DNA from: Paratinospora sagittata
Lineage: Eukaryota > Streptophyta > Magnoliopsida > Ranunculales > Menispermaceae
Assembly (NCBI GenBank): GCA_035771175.1
Contig: CM069608.1
Span: 14,288,019-14,352,018, forward strand
Length of the DNA: 64,000 nt
Direction of reading: 5' to 3'
The position numbers were made by a program, and so were the translations under genes. This document shows, piece after piece, positions 1 through 13,900 of the stretch. Under the pieces are notes generated by a model, which was given only the letters and a program-made list of their open reading frames with translations, searched no databases and was not told the origin of the DNA. Each line of letters starts with the position of its first letter. Within the stretch, counting starts at the first letter, position 1.

Positions 1-75
1 GTTGCTCACATGTATTGAACTCAATAATTGTTGCTTTTCGGGCGAAGGCACTTGCCATCACACCAAGGTGCAACC
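1..75 (-). repeat. tRNA-derived SINE-like fragment
   Basis: On the minus strand an A-box-like block (TGGTGTGATGGCAAGTG) is followed about 30 bases later by a B-box-like block (GAGTTCAATAC), the spacing of a tRNA-type pol III promoter. The element continues past the window start. This is intron DNA of the transporter gene. Family not recognised. Confidence 0.35.
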
Positions 76-222
76 TCTACACATAATAAATTAATGCATA
101 TAATTTAATTATCAACATTATGATAAACTACAACAGTGATTACCAAATAAGTTGAAAGTAAAAGAATTGTAGAATATAAAGCAAAACTGATATTTGATTT
201 CAATAAAATGATTGAGTGTTAC

Positions 223-356
223 CTTCAAGCACTTCAGCAAACACAAATGTTATGAGTGCTGAGCAAATATATTGTGGCACGGAGTATGGGCTTATGACAT
301 GAAAGCTTAACAATATCCCCACACAGACCATAAATTCAGACACCAATAGAATTTGT
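223..356 (-). CDS. PHT5: SPX-MFS exon 9 (MFS helices 9-10)
   Basis: The acceptor is TTGCAG ending at 357 and the donor is GTAACA from 222. It encodes [14 protein letters not shown] to FVFAEVLEG. No exon with the expected C-terminus appears between 1 and 222, so the gene continues beyond the window start. Confidence 0.9.
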
Positions 357-3300
357 CTGCAATTAAAACAAAGTAAAACCAATATTAATTTAGGGTAAAT
401 GTACAAAATGATGAGTAAATAATGCATAATAGTATATGTTCGTATATTGAAATTCAATTATAAAAGCTGAATCGACGTCCTACTAGTCGCCATAACCAAA
501 CAACTTGAACCGAATATCACTTTGTACTCTGAAATTCATGTGAGAAATTAATCAGAATCTTAGATCAATAGCTAGAGTTTCAAATTCCCTTAGGCTTTTG
601 TTGGTTTGCATCAAGTAGTTTTCTGGAAAGCATTCTTACAAATGAAACAAAATATTTAAATGCTACATCTCACATTAAATAGTGTAAATGTAGTCCAAAA
701 CCCTTAGGTAAAAATTATGCACACCATGTGCAAGAGTACCTAAAAAAAAATTAAATGATCATGGTAGTAAAATAAAACGATTCCTTAATGATTATCAAAA
801 TTTACACGACTTCAAATATAACTAAAGTTAAAGATATGTTCTCTTGAATGACGATTATATGAAGCAAAGTTCTCTTGCAATATTTTGACACTTTTGTATC
901 ATATGTGAATGAAGCACGATTTGAAAAGAGTTTCAAAGTATCTATGAAGATCTCTTATTTTATTTTTATTTTTTTTCTGAGAGTTTATTTAGATAGATTT
1001 TAAATTAATAACTAGTTCATATATTAGTTTAATTTCAAAAGAAGGTAGCTAAGTGTGCTAAAATAAAAGGTGAAAGTGATGAAGACCCCAAGGTTTTTAT
1101 GGTCAACACATCCAACTACTAAAATTTTGAGAAGATTTGACCAAAGAAGAAAAGGTCAAGCATTGATGAGGGCAAGGCGCAAGCATTGATCTACAAAAGC
1201 ATAGATAGATTCAAGTAAAGGACAATTATCTAGGCTATCATAACTCAATACTCCAATACATGAAATGTTCGAGAACATGGCATTTAGGATCAATCCTAGT
1301 TGTTATGTGTCTTCTTGGGTTTGGGATTCGGAATCATAAAAAGCACCTACGATTTTGGATTGGTGCCTTTTGGGATTTTTGAGAAAGAGTGTGATATTCG
1401 TCTCTTAGATTTCTTGTACTTTTACATATTTTGTGCTTCATGATTTGTTACCTTCTAAATAGGTGAAGGAATGTAAAGTAACATTGTATATACCTAGTAA
1501 ATTCATTAGTGTGATGTGTCCAAAGTACAAGACTCAAAGGATGTTATTCTTAAAAGGTTTTTACCACATAAACAATTCTTTTTCATGTATATATTGATCT
1601 CGAATCTTGATTGAAAATCTATCAATTCAGAATCTACACCAAGAAGTGTCACTGGGCTCTCCTCCATAATTTTCCTTATGCCTAGTAAATTCTGTTGTGG
1701 AGAAGAGCAAAATCTGTGAGATTTATTTCCTTTAAGGATTTATTTCCTTTAAGGAAAGATGATAATTTTAGTAGTCGTTTTATTTAGCAGTTACTAAAAT
1801 TGTAATTATAGTTATATGTGTGCATAGCCCTGTATGTCTATATATATGATGTCCCTCCATTAAGACATCATCGAGAATAAAAAAATATTTCCTCTCTTCT
1901 CCCGTGGACGTAGGCCTTGGAGCCGAACCACGTTACATCTTTGTGTCTTTTATTAGTATTTAACATGGTATCAGAGCTTTAAGCTCGTACAACTGGGAAA
2001 TTTTTCTTTTCTTCCGACCTTTATCGTCGAAATTGTTTTATTTTGGCCTTCATTATCGGAACCTTCCTCGTTGGCCTTCATCGTCATTATTCGTGTTGCT
2101 GATTGGTGCGTATGTCTTCATCACTGCTACTATATCACCATCGACTACTGCGTCTTCCTCATCGGCACTGCCGATATCCTAATCGTCGTCGACGCCTTCG
2201 TCTCCATTGCTATTGTCTTTCAGTCGCCGCTGCTCGAACCCACCATTGCTGATCTTTGACGTTGTTACTGATCTTCGTCGTCTCTCGCGCATCTCTCTCA
2301 CATATCTCTCTTGCGCATCACTGCATCACTGCATCTCTCTAATCTCCATCGCCATCTGCAGCCCCTGGGAAAAAAAAAATGTCGGTTACTTCAGAAACAA
2401 TTGCAGACTCCCCGGTGCCAGACGGATTCAGCCAAGACGACATTGAAAGATTAAAATCTTTGCTTGGCACACTGGACAAACCCTCAGGTACCTGTTCATT
2501 GGCCCATTCAGGTAACTTTCCTATTTCTATTGGATTTAACGTCTCGGATAAGTCTTTTGCTAACTCTTGGGTTATAGATTCTGGTGCTACTGATCACATG
2601 ACCAATTCCCCCAATATATTTCATACCTACAACCCATGTCCTAGTAGTCGGAAAATAGCCACAGCTGATGGATCCTTACCTACAGTTGTTGGTATAGGTG
2701 ATGTTCACATCAGTCCCACCCTTACACTCAGAAATGTTCTTCATGTTCCTAAACTATCTACTAATCTTATCTCTATTAAAAAACTGACTCATGATCTGAG
2801 TTGTAATGTAACCTTCTTCCCTACTTACTGTGCATTTCAGGACCAGGACTTGGGGACGATGATAGGACATGCTAAGAAACAGGACGGGTTGTATTACCTT
2901 GAGACACCAGTACATCCTATCAAGAGTAACACTTCATTTCTCTCCGAGCACAAATTTTCCAATAAAGAAAGCTATGGCTCCATCATCGCCGCCTTGGCCA
3001 TCCTTCGAGCCTTTTTATTTCAGAATACTATGCCTAAGTCCTATTGGGGGGAAGTTGTCCTTACTGCAACACACCTTATTAACCGCCTACCATCCCGGAC
3101 CCTTGGTTTCAAAAGTTCTATGGAAAAGCTATGTCAATTTTACCCTAAGCTCAAAATCTCCAATAATCTTATACCTAAGATATTTGGGTGTGTATCATTT
3201 GTCCATGTTCACCAACCCAACAGGGGGAAGTTGGACCCCAGAGCTCTCAAGTGTGTTTTTGTCGGATACTCTTCCACTCAAAAGGGATATAAATGCTATC

Positions 3301-6300
3301 ATCCGCCATCAAAGAAATTCTTTGTCTCTATCGATGTCACTTTCTGTGAACCTGAGCCCTATTTTTCCGCTCCTCTTCCGGGAAAGAGTGTCATCATGGA
3401 AGATAAGGATCGGAACTCCCTTGATAACCCTTTTGATCTTTTTGGCCCCTTTAACCTCCAACAAACCAAACCCGAATCTCCTACACCCTCTGTACCTAAT
3501 GATGAACCTAAGGATCGGATGACTGGACAAATGTATTCAAGGAAGAAAGCTGCAGCTCCTGAACCGATGCAAGTTCAAGAATCTGAACCAATCCCTGAAA
3601 ATGAGGTAACAAATCCTGAACCCTCCTTAGAAATTTCATTAGTTCCTGAAACTAACAATGATCTTTTAGCCTCTTTTGTCATTGGCAGCTAATTATGACT
3701 GGGATCTGCAACAATTTGATGTAAAGAATGCATTTTTACATGGGGATTTAGAAGAAGAAATCTATATGGAAGTGCCTCCAGGATTTGGCACCACTGATAA
3801 AGTGTGTAAATTGAAAAAGACCCTGTATGGACTTAAACAATCTCCGAGGGCATGGCTTGGTCGGTTTGTCAAAGTAATGACAAATATGGGATATAGACAA
3901 AACCAAGGAGATCACACTCTGTTTATTAGGCACTCGACTTCAGGGGGAGTTACAGCTCTATTAGTGTATGTTGATGACATCATCTTGACAGGAAACAATG
4001 AGAACGAGAGACAAAATTTGAAGCAGTGTTTGACCGAGGAATTTGAGATCAAGGAACTAGGGAGATTGAAATACTTCCTACGGATTGAAGTGGCACACTC
4101 TAAACAGGGAATCTTTATTTCTCAACAAAAGTACATTACAGACCTTCTTAAAGAAACAAGGAAGCTAGCATGCAAACCAATGAATACTCCTATTGATCTT
4201 AATCACAAGCTTGGAGAAGGTGAAGAAGCGCTGACTATTAATAAGGAGATGTATCAAAGACTAGTAGGAAGACTCATCTATCTCTCTCACACAAGACCTG
4301 ATATTGCATATGCAGTAAGTGTAATAAGTCAGTTCATGCACAACCCTAAAGATATTTATTTGCAAGCAGCTAATCGCGTTTTACAGTATCTTAAAGGGAC
4401 TCCAGGACAGGGCATCTTATTTAAACGACACACAGGAGTGGTTCTTGAAGTATATACTGATTCAGACTATGTTGGTTCAGTAGTTGACAGAAGATCAACT
4501 ACTGGATATTGTACGTTTCTTGGTGGGAATTTGGTGACATGGCGAAGTAAAAAACAGAATGTAGTGGCCAGATCTAGTGCTGACGCAGAATTCCGAGTAA
4601 TGGCAAAAGGGGTTTGTGAGCTATTATGGTTGCAGATAATTTTGACAGATTTGAAGATACACTGGGATGGCCCTATGAGACTCTATTGTGATAATAAATC
4701 TGCAATTAGCATTGCCCATAAACCAGTTCAACATGATCGAACCAAGCATATAGAGATTGATAGACACTTTATTAAAGAGAAGCTTGATAGTGGGTTGATC
4801 TGTACTCCATATGCGTTTACCAATAATCAGCTCGCCGATGTGCTCACTAAAGGGTTAAACCATACTGCATTTCAAGCAAATGTGTCCAAGCTGGGAATGG
4901 TAAACCTTTATTCACCAGCTTGAGGGGGAGTGTTGTGGGGAAGAGCAAAATCTGTGGAATTTATTTCCTTTATAAGGATTTATTTCCTTTAAGGATTTAT
5001 TTCCTTTAAGGAAAGATGATAATTTTAGTAGTCATTTTATTTAGCAGTTACTAAAATTGTAGTTATAACTATATGTGTGCATAGCCCTGTATGTCTATAT
5101 ATATGGTGTCCCTCCATTAAGACATCATCAAGAATAAGAAAATATTTCCTCTCTTCTCCCGTGGACGTAGGCCTTGGAGCCGAACCACGTTACATCTTTG
5201 TGTCTGTTATTAGTATTTAACATATTCCATGGTTGAATTGCAGTGTAACAGTTCAGTAAACAAGGGAAAGGGGTATAAGGGGGATATTCGGGCCTTTCAA
5301 ACTCCTTGGTTACTTGTTAAATATATTTAGAATTTGCACAATATTTTTGCAAAGTTAGCGTTCTCGTAACAATCCCATGGATCTAGATATGAATCGATGA
5401 ACCAATATGTGACATATTTAACCTGCCATGGCCCATATTCGGTGTTGATAAAACAGCTACAATACTAAGTATTGGCTGCAATTATAATGAGCCTCAATAA
5501 TTGCCTGTAAGTCCTTTGCACCTTAAAATGGTATGTTCCTCTACATCTATTCCCTTTACCTGAAGGAAGATGGGAAATGAAGTTACTCTTTTTCTATCCA
5601 TTCTCCCTCACATCAACACTACAAAGGATGATAGAAACTTAAAGTCACTATATGCGTTTCTAATATAAATTTATACATCTATGATCTGCATCACAGAAAC
5701 ACCTAATTTGTTTCTCAGATAAAGGAGGGATATTAAAAAGATAATGTTCTTGAGGCCGAGGCCCACAACAAGACAGGCATGGTTCTAATGTTCCAAAAGA
5801 ATTTGTAAGTCTCCCTCCACCCAAATAAATAACTTTTGGATGAATTCAATGGTAGAAGCAAATAGATGAGTCTTGGTGTGGTGACTTGGAATACCAGTTC
5901 CAAAAGTAGTAAGTTCCTATGGAGCATCTAGGATCAAGATGATTTAAGTCAGAAGCATAACACATTCTTTTGCTCCAAATGGAATAAAGGAATCCATTGC
6001 TAAACGGTCCCCATCTCAATCGAATTCAATCAGAATAGCTGACACAGGCAGAAGTAAATGGGTGTTCACTGACACTAATTTAGCTAATTCAATTATAACT
6101 AAATGCATATTGTCCTTGTTTTTTGATGGAGTTTTAGTTTGAACAATGAAAATATAAACATGGAAGTATTCATGATTGGGAAAGTAATTTAGATATCCAC
6201 CTGTCCTCAAACATGTTGCTAATGTAGCTGCCAACAACAATATTTACTGGAAGAACTGTTAGCCCAAGGCATGCCAGAAAAAGCGCCACCGTACTAGTTG

Positions 6301-7848
6301 ACCAATTAAAGTAGTATGTGGTAATGACACTTGATTCAGAGAGTAATATCTCCATTGAATATTTGAGCATAAAATAAATCAACAACTGGACCTGAAAACA
6401 TTTTCACAACTAATAGGTTATAATCATGCAAAGAATTCAACAAAACTGTAGTAAAAACGTTAATAAGAAAAAAGAACAACGCTATGCAACATGGATGACT
6501 TGAAATAAATGCAGAGTAATAGCTACGGAAATATTCCATGATCAAATAACGAAAAAAGTTTTTGTAATTGCAAATTGATTATTAAAGTTGTTGTTGTCAT
6601 AGAACCCAAGAAGCTTCTAGGAATAGATGAAGTAATCCCAATACGAAGAGAATCATTATTTAGCATGTCCAAGGTAGTAAGATTTCCAACTCACATCATC
6701 GTCAGACCAAACATATGGTGTAACAATATAGTTAGGCATCGACACATCACAAACAAAGGGAAAATCATTCTTGATGTTCTTGATTTGTTCATTAAATACA
6801 GAATTACTGACAATGAAATTGCATTTTCATTGCCAAACACACACTACATCAACTTAGGTGAAGGAATTTGAACTCCCACTTCAAGCAAAAGTAATGTAGT
6901 AATCATTAATATCTCTACAATAGTATAGCAACATAATCAGCCTCAACACTTGAACGAGTTACCACTCTATTTACTTTGCCATAGGTCCATATGACTCAAT
7001 TACTTACAACAAAATATTATTGCTTGACAAGGATCACAGGTCTAGCGTACTATTAGCATAATCAACATGAGAAAAACCTAAAATAGTTGTAGTCAATGAA
7101 GGGAATATAACAATACTTGAACAGGAGCCCCTTGGAGATGTGATCAAACATGAATAACACCTCAATAAGGTTGAAGTGCGTGCAACAACTAACTACTAAT
7201 GCCATGACATTGGGATCCATTGGTGTGTCTATCTAGTGCCAAATAATAACGTCGTGAAAAAATTATATTGTGAGAGACTGACAACTCTCATGGAGCAAAT
7301 AACATCAAGCTCTTGTATGGAACTATAAAGAATGATGGATAATCAAATCATAAACACTAGTAAAATCATTCCCAAACATGAAAAATTGAAAATATCATCC
7401 AAATTAACAATCAGTACAATAAATTAATGTTGTCAAGGCCCCGCCTAGGCCCTTGGACTAAGGAAACCAACCGCCTTGGCCCCACCTAGGCCCTGGAGGG
7501 GGTTCTCTGCAAAAAAAGATTTCAATGGCGTCTATGAAATTTTTTCGTTTTTTTAAAACAAAAATCCCTCGACCCTTAACGTTGGAACCATCCAAACCCT
7601 AAACCCCAGCCACATCGAGCTTTCCTTCGACCATTCGCCGACTCCGGCGATAGCTTCTAGTGACATTCAAACGCCGAAAACTTCTTTCCACCTTTTTTTT
7701 TCATCCACTCTACAACATGCTTCCTCTTTTTTATTTTATACAATTTAAAATAAAATGCCAAATTTAATTATAAATAAATAAATATATTTATATATAATTA
7801 TTTATTTTAAATGATTTTATTTATGATTTATGTATTAAAATTAAGTAA

Positions 7849-7943
<95 letters not shown>

Positions 7944-10900
7944 TGTCTGTATGTATGTATGTCTATATATAGGGGACCAATGAATAAATAAATAAATTTT
8001 TCAAGAACCTCTAAATAAATATTTTATATGTCGCCTAGGTTCCACCTAGCCTAGATAAGGTATAACGCCTACCACCGCCTTCTTGCCTTGACAACACTGT
8101 AATAAATCCTATAAAATCCAGCGAACATACTCAGAGTTATCAAAGTGGAATGTAAGAAACCAAATTGTAAAACCATAATGTGGAACTTCTCAAAGTCTAG
8201 ATAGTAATTTCTTCGGTCCATTAATTTCCTCCCTTCACATTAAATCATATATTTTTTTCTTCAGGAAAAGAGCCTAGCGGTTAATCATATAACTGCTTTC
8301 TGTTGCTACGTGCAAAACAATGGTTTTGGCATCCAACTACTATGACATCCAATCATGAAAAAATTAGTAATGGTAGAAGGATTGCAATTATGTATAGATG
8401 GGCAATGGAGAAAATTTCAAGATAATACAGACCACAAGTTTGTGTATGGCACTTCTCCGCCAGTTAAGCCCTTTGAGTACTTAACCCAAGAGATAAATTT
8501 GTTATTTGACATATTAAGAGCATTTCGGTCGTTTTATCTAAAGTTCAAAAACGATACAAATTGAACGTTAGTAAAGGGAATGAGAATTCCATACCTAACA
8601 CAGTGGAGTAATTTGGTAAATTTCCATTTCAGGGGTATTTTTGTGATTTTTCATATTTTGAGTATCTTGATAACTTTTTACATCATGGGTAATTTGGCAA
8701 TTTTCCATATTAGAGCAATTTGGGTAATTTTCCATGTCAAGGGTATTTTCATATTTTTCCTTACCAAAGGTAATTGTTCATTTCACCTTAAGCTCAAGTC
8801 TAGGAAAGAGAGGCGAATTAGATCTCAAAGAGGAGAGATGAAATACAAAAGATTAACTTAGGTAAATTGTATTCCCTTCAGGACCAAAATTGGGAAACTT
8901 TTGGAGTATATACTTATTTAAGGGTTAAGAGTAGATTAACTTATTGTTTAATAAAATAATAAGAAACGGTGTGAATGGACTATAAATGAATGGGGCCATG
9001 AATGAAAAATAATAATCTTATAGGATAATAAAGGGATGAATGAATTATAATTAATTTGGGCCATGAATGAAGGCCCATGGAGTTGATTAACCTATTATTA
9101 ACCCATGCTAAACTTATAGTAGAGTCCACCAAGAACAAAAAAAGAGATGCCACCTTTACGGCTGGCTCCTCTGAAAAGATAAGGAACAACTCCTCCTCCT
9201 TTCTTTGTTAAAATCCTACTAATATCAAATTCTAACTGTCTAAGTAAGGAGTACTAATGAAACTAAAATTATAAATTTTGTTGGTGGTGGTGCAGAGTTT
9301 TAAGGAAAGGAGGATTGGAAACAAATAAAAGCAGGGGGAAAGAGGTGAGGCGCCAATGCTAACCCAACTGCCACCCCCTCTCCAGTCTCTCCCCTTCTCA
9401 TTCTCCTCTTCTTGAAACCTACTGCAGTCCATTTGCAATAAAATCAGCACATTCCAGCCAATATATAACCAAACTTCCACATACTCTTTTGGATTTGTGC
9501 ATTTAAAGTTCCCTCCAATTCCACTCCAAGCACAAACATAATTTAGTAAATGCTAGCCTCTAAAATACTAACATTTATATCTCCTCAAGAAGTACTAACA
9601 TTTATCATTCAAGAAAATGATAGCAATGATATACTCACCAGTTACTGAGTTCTGTTGGTTTAAATGGGAATACACAGCCTTTTTTTTTTTTTTTTTAATC
9701 TGTGGTTTCTTAGTACAAAAAGCAGCTTCTACAATCGATAGGGATGCTACTACCAGAAAGTTAGTTTATGCAAAGAGATGCAGCAAAGGAACATCATGTA
9801 TTGGCATTTTAAACATTAAAAAGTAAAGTTGTACATGACGTGATATTTAAAGTGGTCAAATGGTCAATGACACTTGAGAGGGCATTTAAGAAGAATATAT
9901 ACGAATTAATATGATGCTTTTGAAACTACATAAGTTTTGCCAATAATCAGGGATGAACAAAATATGGAAATTATCCAAGCTCAGATGAAAAGACACCTTG
10001 ACAGATGGCGTAAGTAATCTATATGCTGAACGCATTGAAGCAGCCGGTTTACGTGATTCTTCAGAAGCTTCTTCACTACTGTCAAACTCTTGATCACCAT
10101 CATCATCTTGTTGCTTCTCTTCGGAGGTTATGAGCAAAGGCTGCTCAAGCCCACTTTCTAGTCTATCATTTTCTACTGTTCCTGCCATAAAAGATGATTC
10201 AACATTATCAACAAAACTTTAGGCTTAAGCAGTCATTAAATATCCAAAACAATAATTAATTTATGGAAATGAAAAAAACAACGAAAACAGATGTGAGATC
10301 TAGGAATTTAATCTTTGCTAGGTAGTAGGGAGATGGAGACCAGAACTAGTTATACAGTAAAATAACCAAAGAATGCTGCACCAGTGATCCATTAGGTCAT
10401 GCATCAAGACTAACAGCCCATTTAGAATTGCTTCTGCTTAATGCTTCCTGCTTATAGCTTATGCAAAAGTGCTTGAAGAGAAATGGTTAACTGATTTAGC
10501 AAAAAAATACTTTTGATGTCTTCAGCATTTGGAAGTTGTTTGGTACAGTATTTAAAGAAGTGCTCTTGAGTTAAAATGGCAACATTACCCTTCTACGTAT
10601 AACAAGAGAATATTTTGATGAGGTACATTGAATTGAAAATAAAAGTGGGGCAGTTTAGTCAGCTAGTAAAATAACTAAGGATAAATAGGCCGACGTAGTG
10701 ACATATGTATGTCACTTGGTCAACAGGCTATTATCATCTACAATTAGTGAAAGACACCTATGAGGTATGGTTTGGTAAACTTGCTATCGATTATGATTCT
10801 TTGCATATTTTTATATCTATTGCATGTTTCATGTTATAGTTGACAAATGGATCCTAAAGCCAAGAAAGCTATTTTCTTGGGCATTTGCTCTGGAGTGACG

Positions 10901-13900
10901 GGTTTAGGATCTAGTAACTTGAATCAAAGAAAACTATTTTGAGTTGAAATGTCATTTTAATGAGTCAGACATATTGAAGAAATCCAACGAGAAAGTCTCT
11001 TAGGTGGAACAAAATATCCATGGTAGTTCTCAACAAGAGGAGTTTGAGGCTCTTGTGAAGTTTATTATGAATGGTGGACATTCAGGCTCAAAGGATAAAA
11101 GGGCTTCAGCAAATGCGCCTCCACAACAACCAGATTCTATAGCTTTTAGTACACAAAATAAGAATATTCGACAACTCATAGATTTTGCATATATGGTGGC
11201 GTACACAATTCCATTAGTTGAAGATGGTATACTTATCATTTATAGGGACACCATACAAAACTCCATAGATACAAATTGGAAGAAAGCTATAGATGAGGAG
11301 ATGCAATCTTTTCATAAGTATCAAAATTTGGATGATGGATAAGGCAAAGGAAGCGGATCTATTACGAGGCTTCACTATTGGGAGGGAGAGGGTTAAAGTT
11401 TCACGACTTCAATTTGCAGATGATATCGTTATCTTTGTTGACGGGGATGAGGATAGCATCTACAATGCTACCATGCTCGTAAAATGCTTATGCTGGATTT
11501 TTGGGATGGCAATCAACTTGTCAAAGAGTCAGAATGCGGGAATAAACGTCAGAGCCGATAGGGTGCAAGAGATTGCAAGTAGGATTGGGCGCTCTACATC
11601 TTCATAGCCAATGAAATACTTGGGCACGCCTTTAGGAGGTAATCCATCAAAGCTAGATTTTTGGGAACCGGTGGTGGCTAAGGTTTCCTGAAGACTGAAT
11701 GGATGGAGAGGGCGCTTGACCTTAATCATATCAGTTCTGGATGAGTTGCCCACATATTTCTTATCAGTGTTCAGGGTCCCAACGAAGGTTGCAGCTCTAT
11801 TAGATAAATTGATAAGAGATTTCTTATGGAAAAATGAAGAGAAGGATGGTAGGTCTCACTTGTTGGTGTGGAGCTTTGTTTAGAGGAAGGTGGAACAGGG
11901 GGGGCAAGCTATTAGGAATGTTATCACAAGGAACAAAGCATTGATGGGAAAGTAGCTATGGAGATTTCCATTGGAGCAGGACAATTTGTGGGGGAGAATC
12001 ATCAGGAGCAGACATGGACTGAGGTGCAATCTTAAGGATGCTAGCCTTGCCTGTAGATCAACCTATAGGAGCCCTTGGAAGTTTATGGCCTCAATTCAAC
12101 CTTTATTTACCCCCAGGATTAGATTTAAACTAGGTAATGGGGGGATGATTCGATTTTGGGAGGATGCATGGTGTGGCACGCCCAATTTTCAAACCTTATT
12201 TTCGAACCTGTACCGCCTATCAACCTTCCATAACAAAACAGTCTCTGAATTCCTACAGAATCCAGCATTAGGGGAAGGAGTTTCACAAACTTGGAATTTC
12301 CATTTTCATTGGGATGTTAGAGGGAGAGAGATTGAAGAGCATCATGCTCTCCATAGTTTGGTGGACAAATGTTATTTTTCAAGGGAAGAGGATAGATTAT
12401 GCTGGCCATGGGACCCATCTGAGCTATTCTCGACTAAATCCTTTTGTGTTATTCTTCTTGATAACCCATCTTTGCCTACATTAAAGAACCACCAATCAAT
12501 CTAGAAAGCACATGTCCCATTAAAAGTTAAATTTTTAGGATGGGGTTACTCTCGGGAAGCTGAACACGGGCGATGAGCTCCCAAAAAGGTTCCTAAATAT
12601 GACTATTTCTTCCTATTGGTGTTATTTGTGCAAACAGGTGACGGTGTCCGTTGATCAAATTTTTTGGTAGTGCTCGTCACACAAGAATTGTGGCACAGAT
12701 GGTGGATGCATTTTCCAGTTGTGGAATCGATTGGGGGTGCAATATAAGGGATTGATATTTTCCCTTTCAATGATAGCATTGCACCGGAGTCGCAAAAGCA
12801 CTGGAGGGTGGTTTGTTTGGCAGTCCTCTGGTCGATGTGGAAGGAAAGAAATAGAAGGGTCTTTTAAGGGGGAAGAATGTTCTGCACATCATGTGTGGGA
12901 GAGCTCTCAGTTTCTAGCATCTTTTTGGGTGGCAAATAGTAAACTGTCTAGGGGATATTCTTTTAATGATTGGGTAAGAGGGTGGTTAAATGTTCTTGAA
13001 TCTTAAGGGGTTTTCGGGTCTTTTCCTCATATGGAGGATGTATTTGTAATTACTATTAATTTATATTATCTACTAGTTTCTTTTCAAAAACAAAAATTGG
13101 AGTTAGTCAAAACTGAATAAGGAAAAAAGGGCATTGGATTCTCTTGAGATTTATTTCCTGTACAAATTTATTTCCTTAAAGGAATATAGCAGTTACTAAA
13201 ATTGTAATTATAGCTATAAGTACATAGCCCTGTATGTAGATATATGGAGTCCCTCCATTAAGACAAAACAGAAGAATAAATATCCTTTCTCTTCTCCCGT
13301 GGATGTAGGCCATAAAGCTGAACCACGTTACATCTTGTGTCGTTCATTATTTTATTTTCTTAACATGGTATCAGAGACCTAGTTTCTATTACTGGGAAAT
13401 CTGTTTCGGCCTTCATCGCCGAAATCATCATTGTTGGCCTTCATCGCCGGAATCCTCTTGGGTGGCCTTCATTGTCGTCGCTGCCGGAATCCTCCATCTT
13501 CATCACCGTTGCTGCTGCTCGTTGCATCTCCACTGCTGCCGCTGTGTTTCTGCAACGCTACCTTCATTGTCACCTCCATCTCCCTGGATCATCGTCTCTC
13601 TTTGAGCACTGCCATCGTCATCACCGTCGTCAGAACCATCGACTGGTTCGTGCTGGTTCGTGTTGGTTTGTGCTGGTTCGTGCGAGTACGTGCGACTAAA
13701 TCGCGATCTGCAAATCGCGATCCTCATCTGCAAATCGCCATTTAAATCGCGATTTGCAACTGTGTTCGTCTGCAACTGCTGCTGCTAATCGCATCGTCAA
13801 TCCTCATCGTCAATCCCTACTGCAACTCGATCTTCGTCTTCTTCATCTTCTTCTTTCATCGTCAATCCCTGTTGCAAATCGTGTCTGCAACTGTTTTCGT

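Larger units (their letters stand above)
1693..5222 (+). mobile_element. Ty1/copia retrotransposon A (internally deleted, gag-less)
   Basis: The 5' LTR is 1693-1965 and the 3' LTR 4931-5222. Both begin TGTTGTGG and end TTAACA, and differ by roughly a dozen substitutions plus one extra copy of an 18-base GGATTTATTTCC unit in the 3' LTR. A tRNA-Met-type primer site TGGTATCAGAGC is at 1966-1977 and a polypurine tract GAGGGGGAG at 4922-4930. Flanks AATTC (1688-1692) and TATTC (5223-5227) are a 4/5 target duplication. The body keeps protease, integrase C-terminus, most of reverse transcriptase and RNase H. It lacks gag, most of the integrase core and the start of reverse transcriptase. It lies antisense in intron 8 of the transporter gene. 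Confidence 0.93.
11333..13090 (+). mobile_element. 5'-truncated L1-type LINE inserted in copia C
   Basis: Flanked by an 11-base duplication, CAAAATTTGGA at 11322-11332 and CAAAAATTGGA at 13091-13101 (one mismatch). Copia C coding is continuous across it. The LINE keeps the end of reverse transcriptase, including the FADD catalytic box (QFADDIVIF near 11418), and the zinc-binding RT-associated domain ([18 protein letters not shown]). Multiple stops and frameshifts make it dead. The 3' end is TTTTCAAAAA rather than a long poly(A). Confidence 0.85.

Noticed and set aside
8355..8861. Two short frames (69 and 93 codons)
   Set aside because: They translate degenerate FHI/VIF repeats from the AT-rich tandem repeat; no evidence of a gene.
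10430..10690. Possible hAT-like MITE (AGCCCATTTAGAATTGCTTC ...)
   Set aside because: The sequence style is familiar, but I could not find matching inverted ends or a target duplication.
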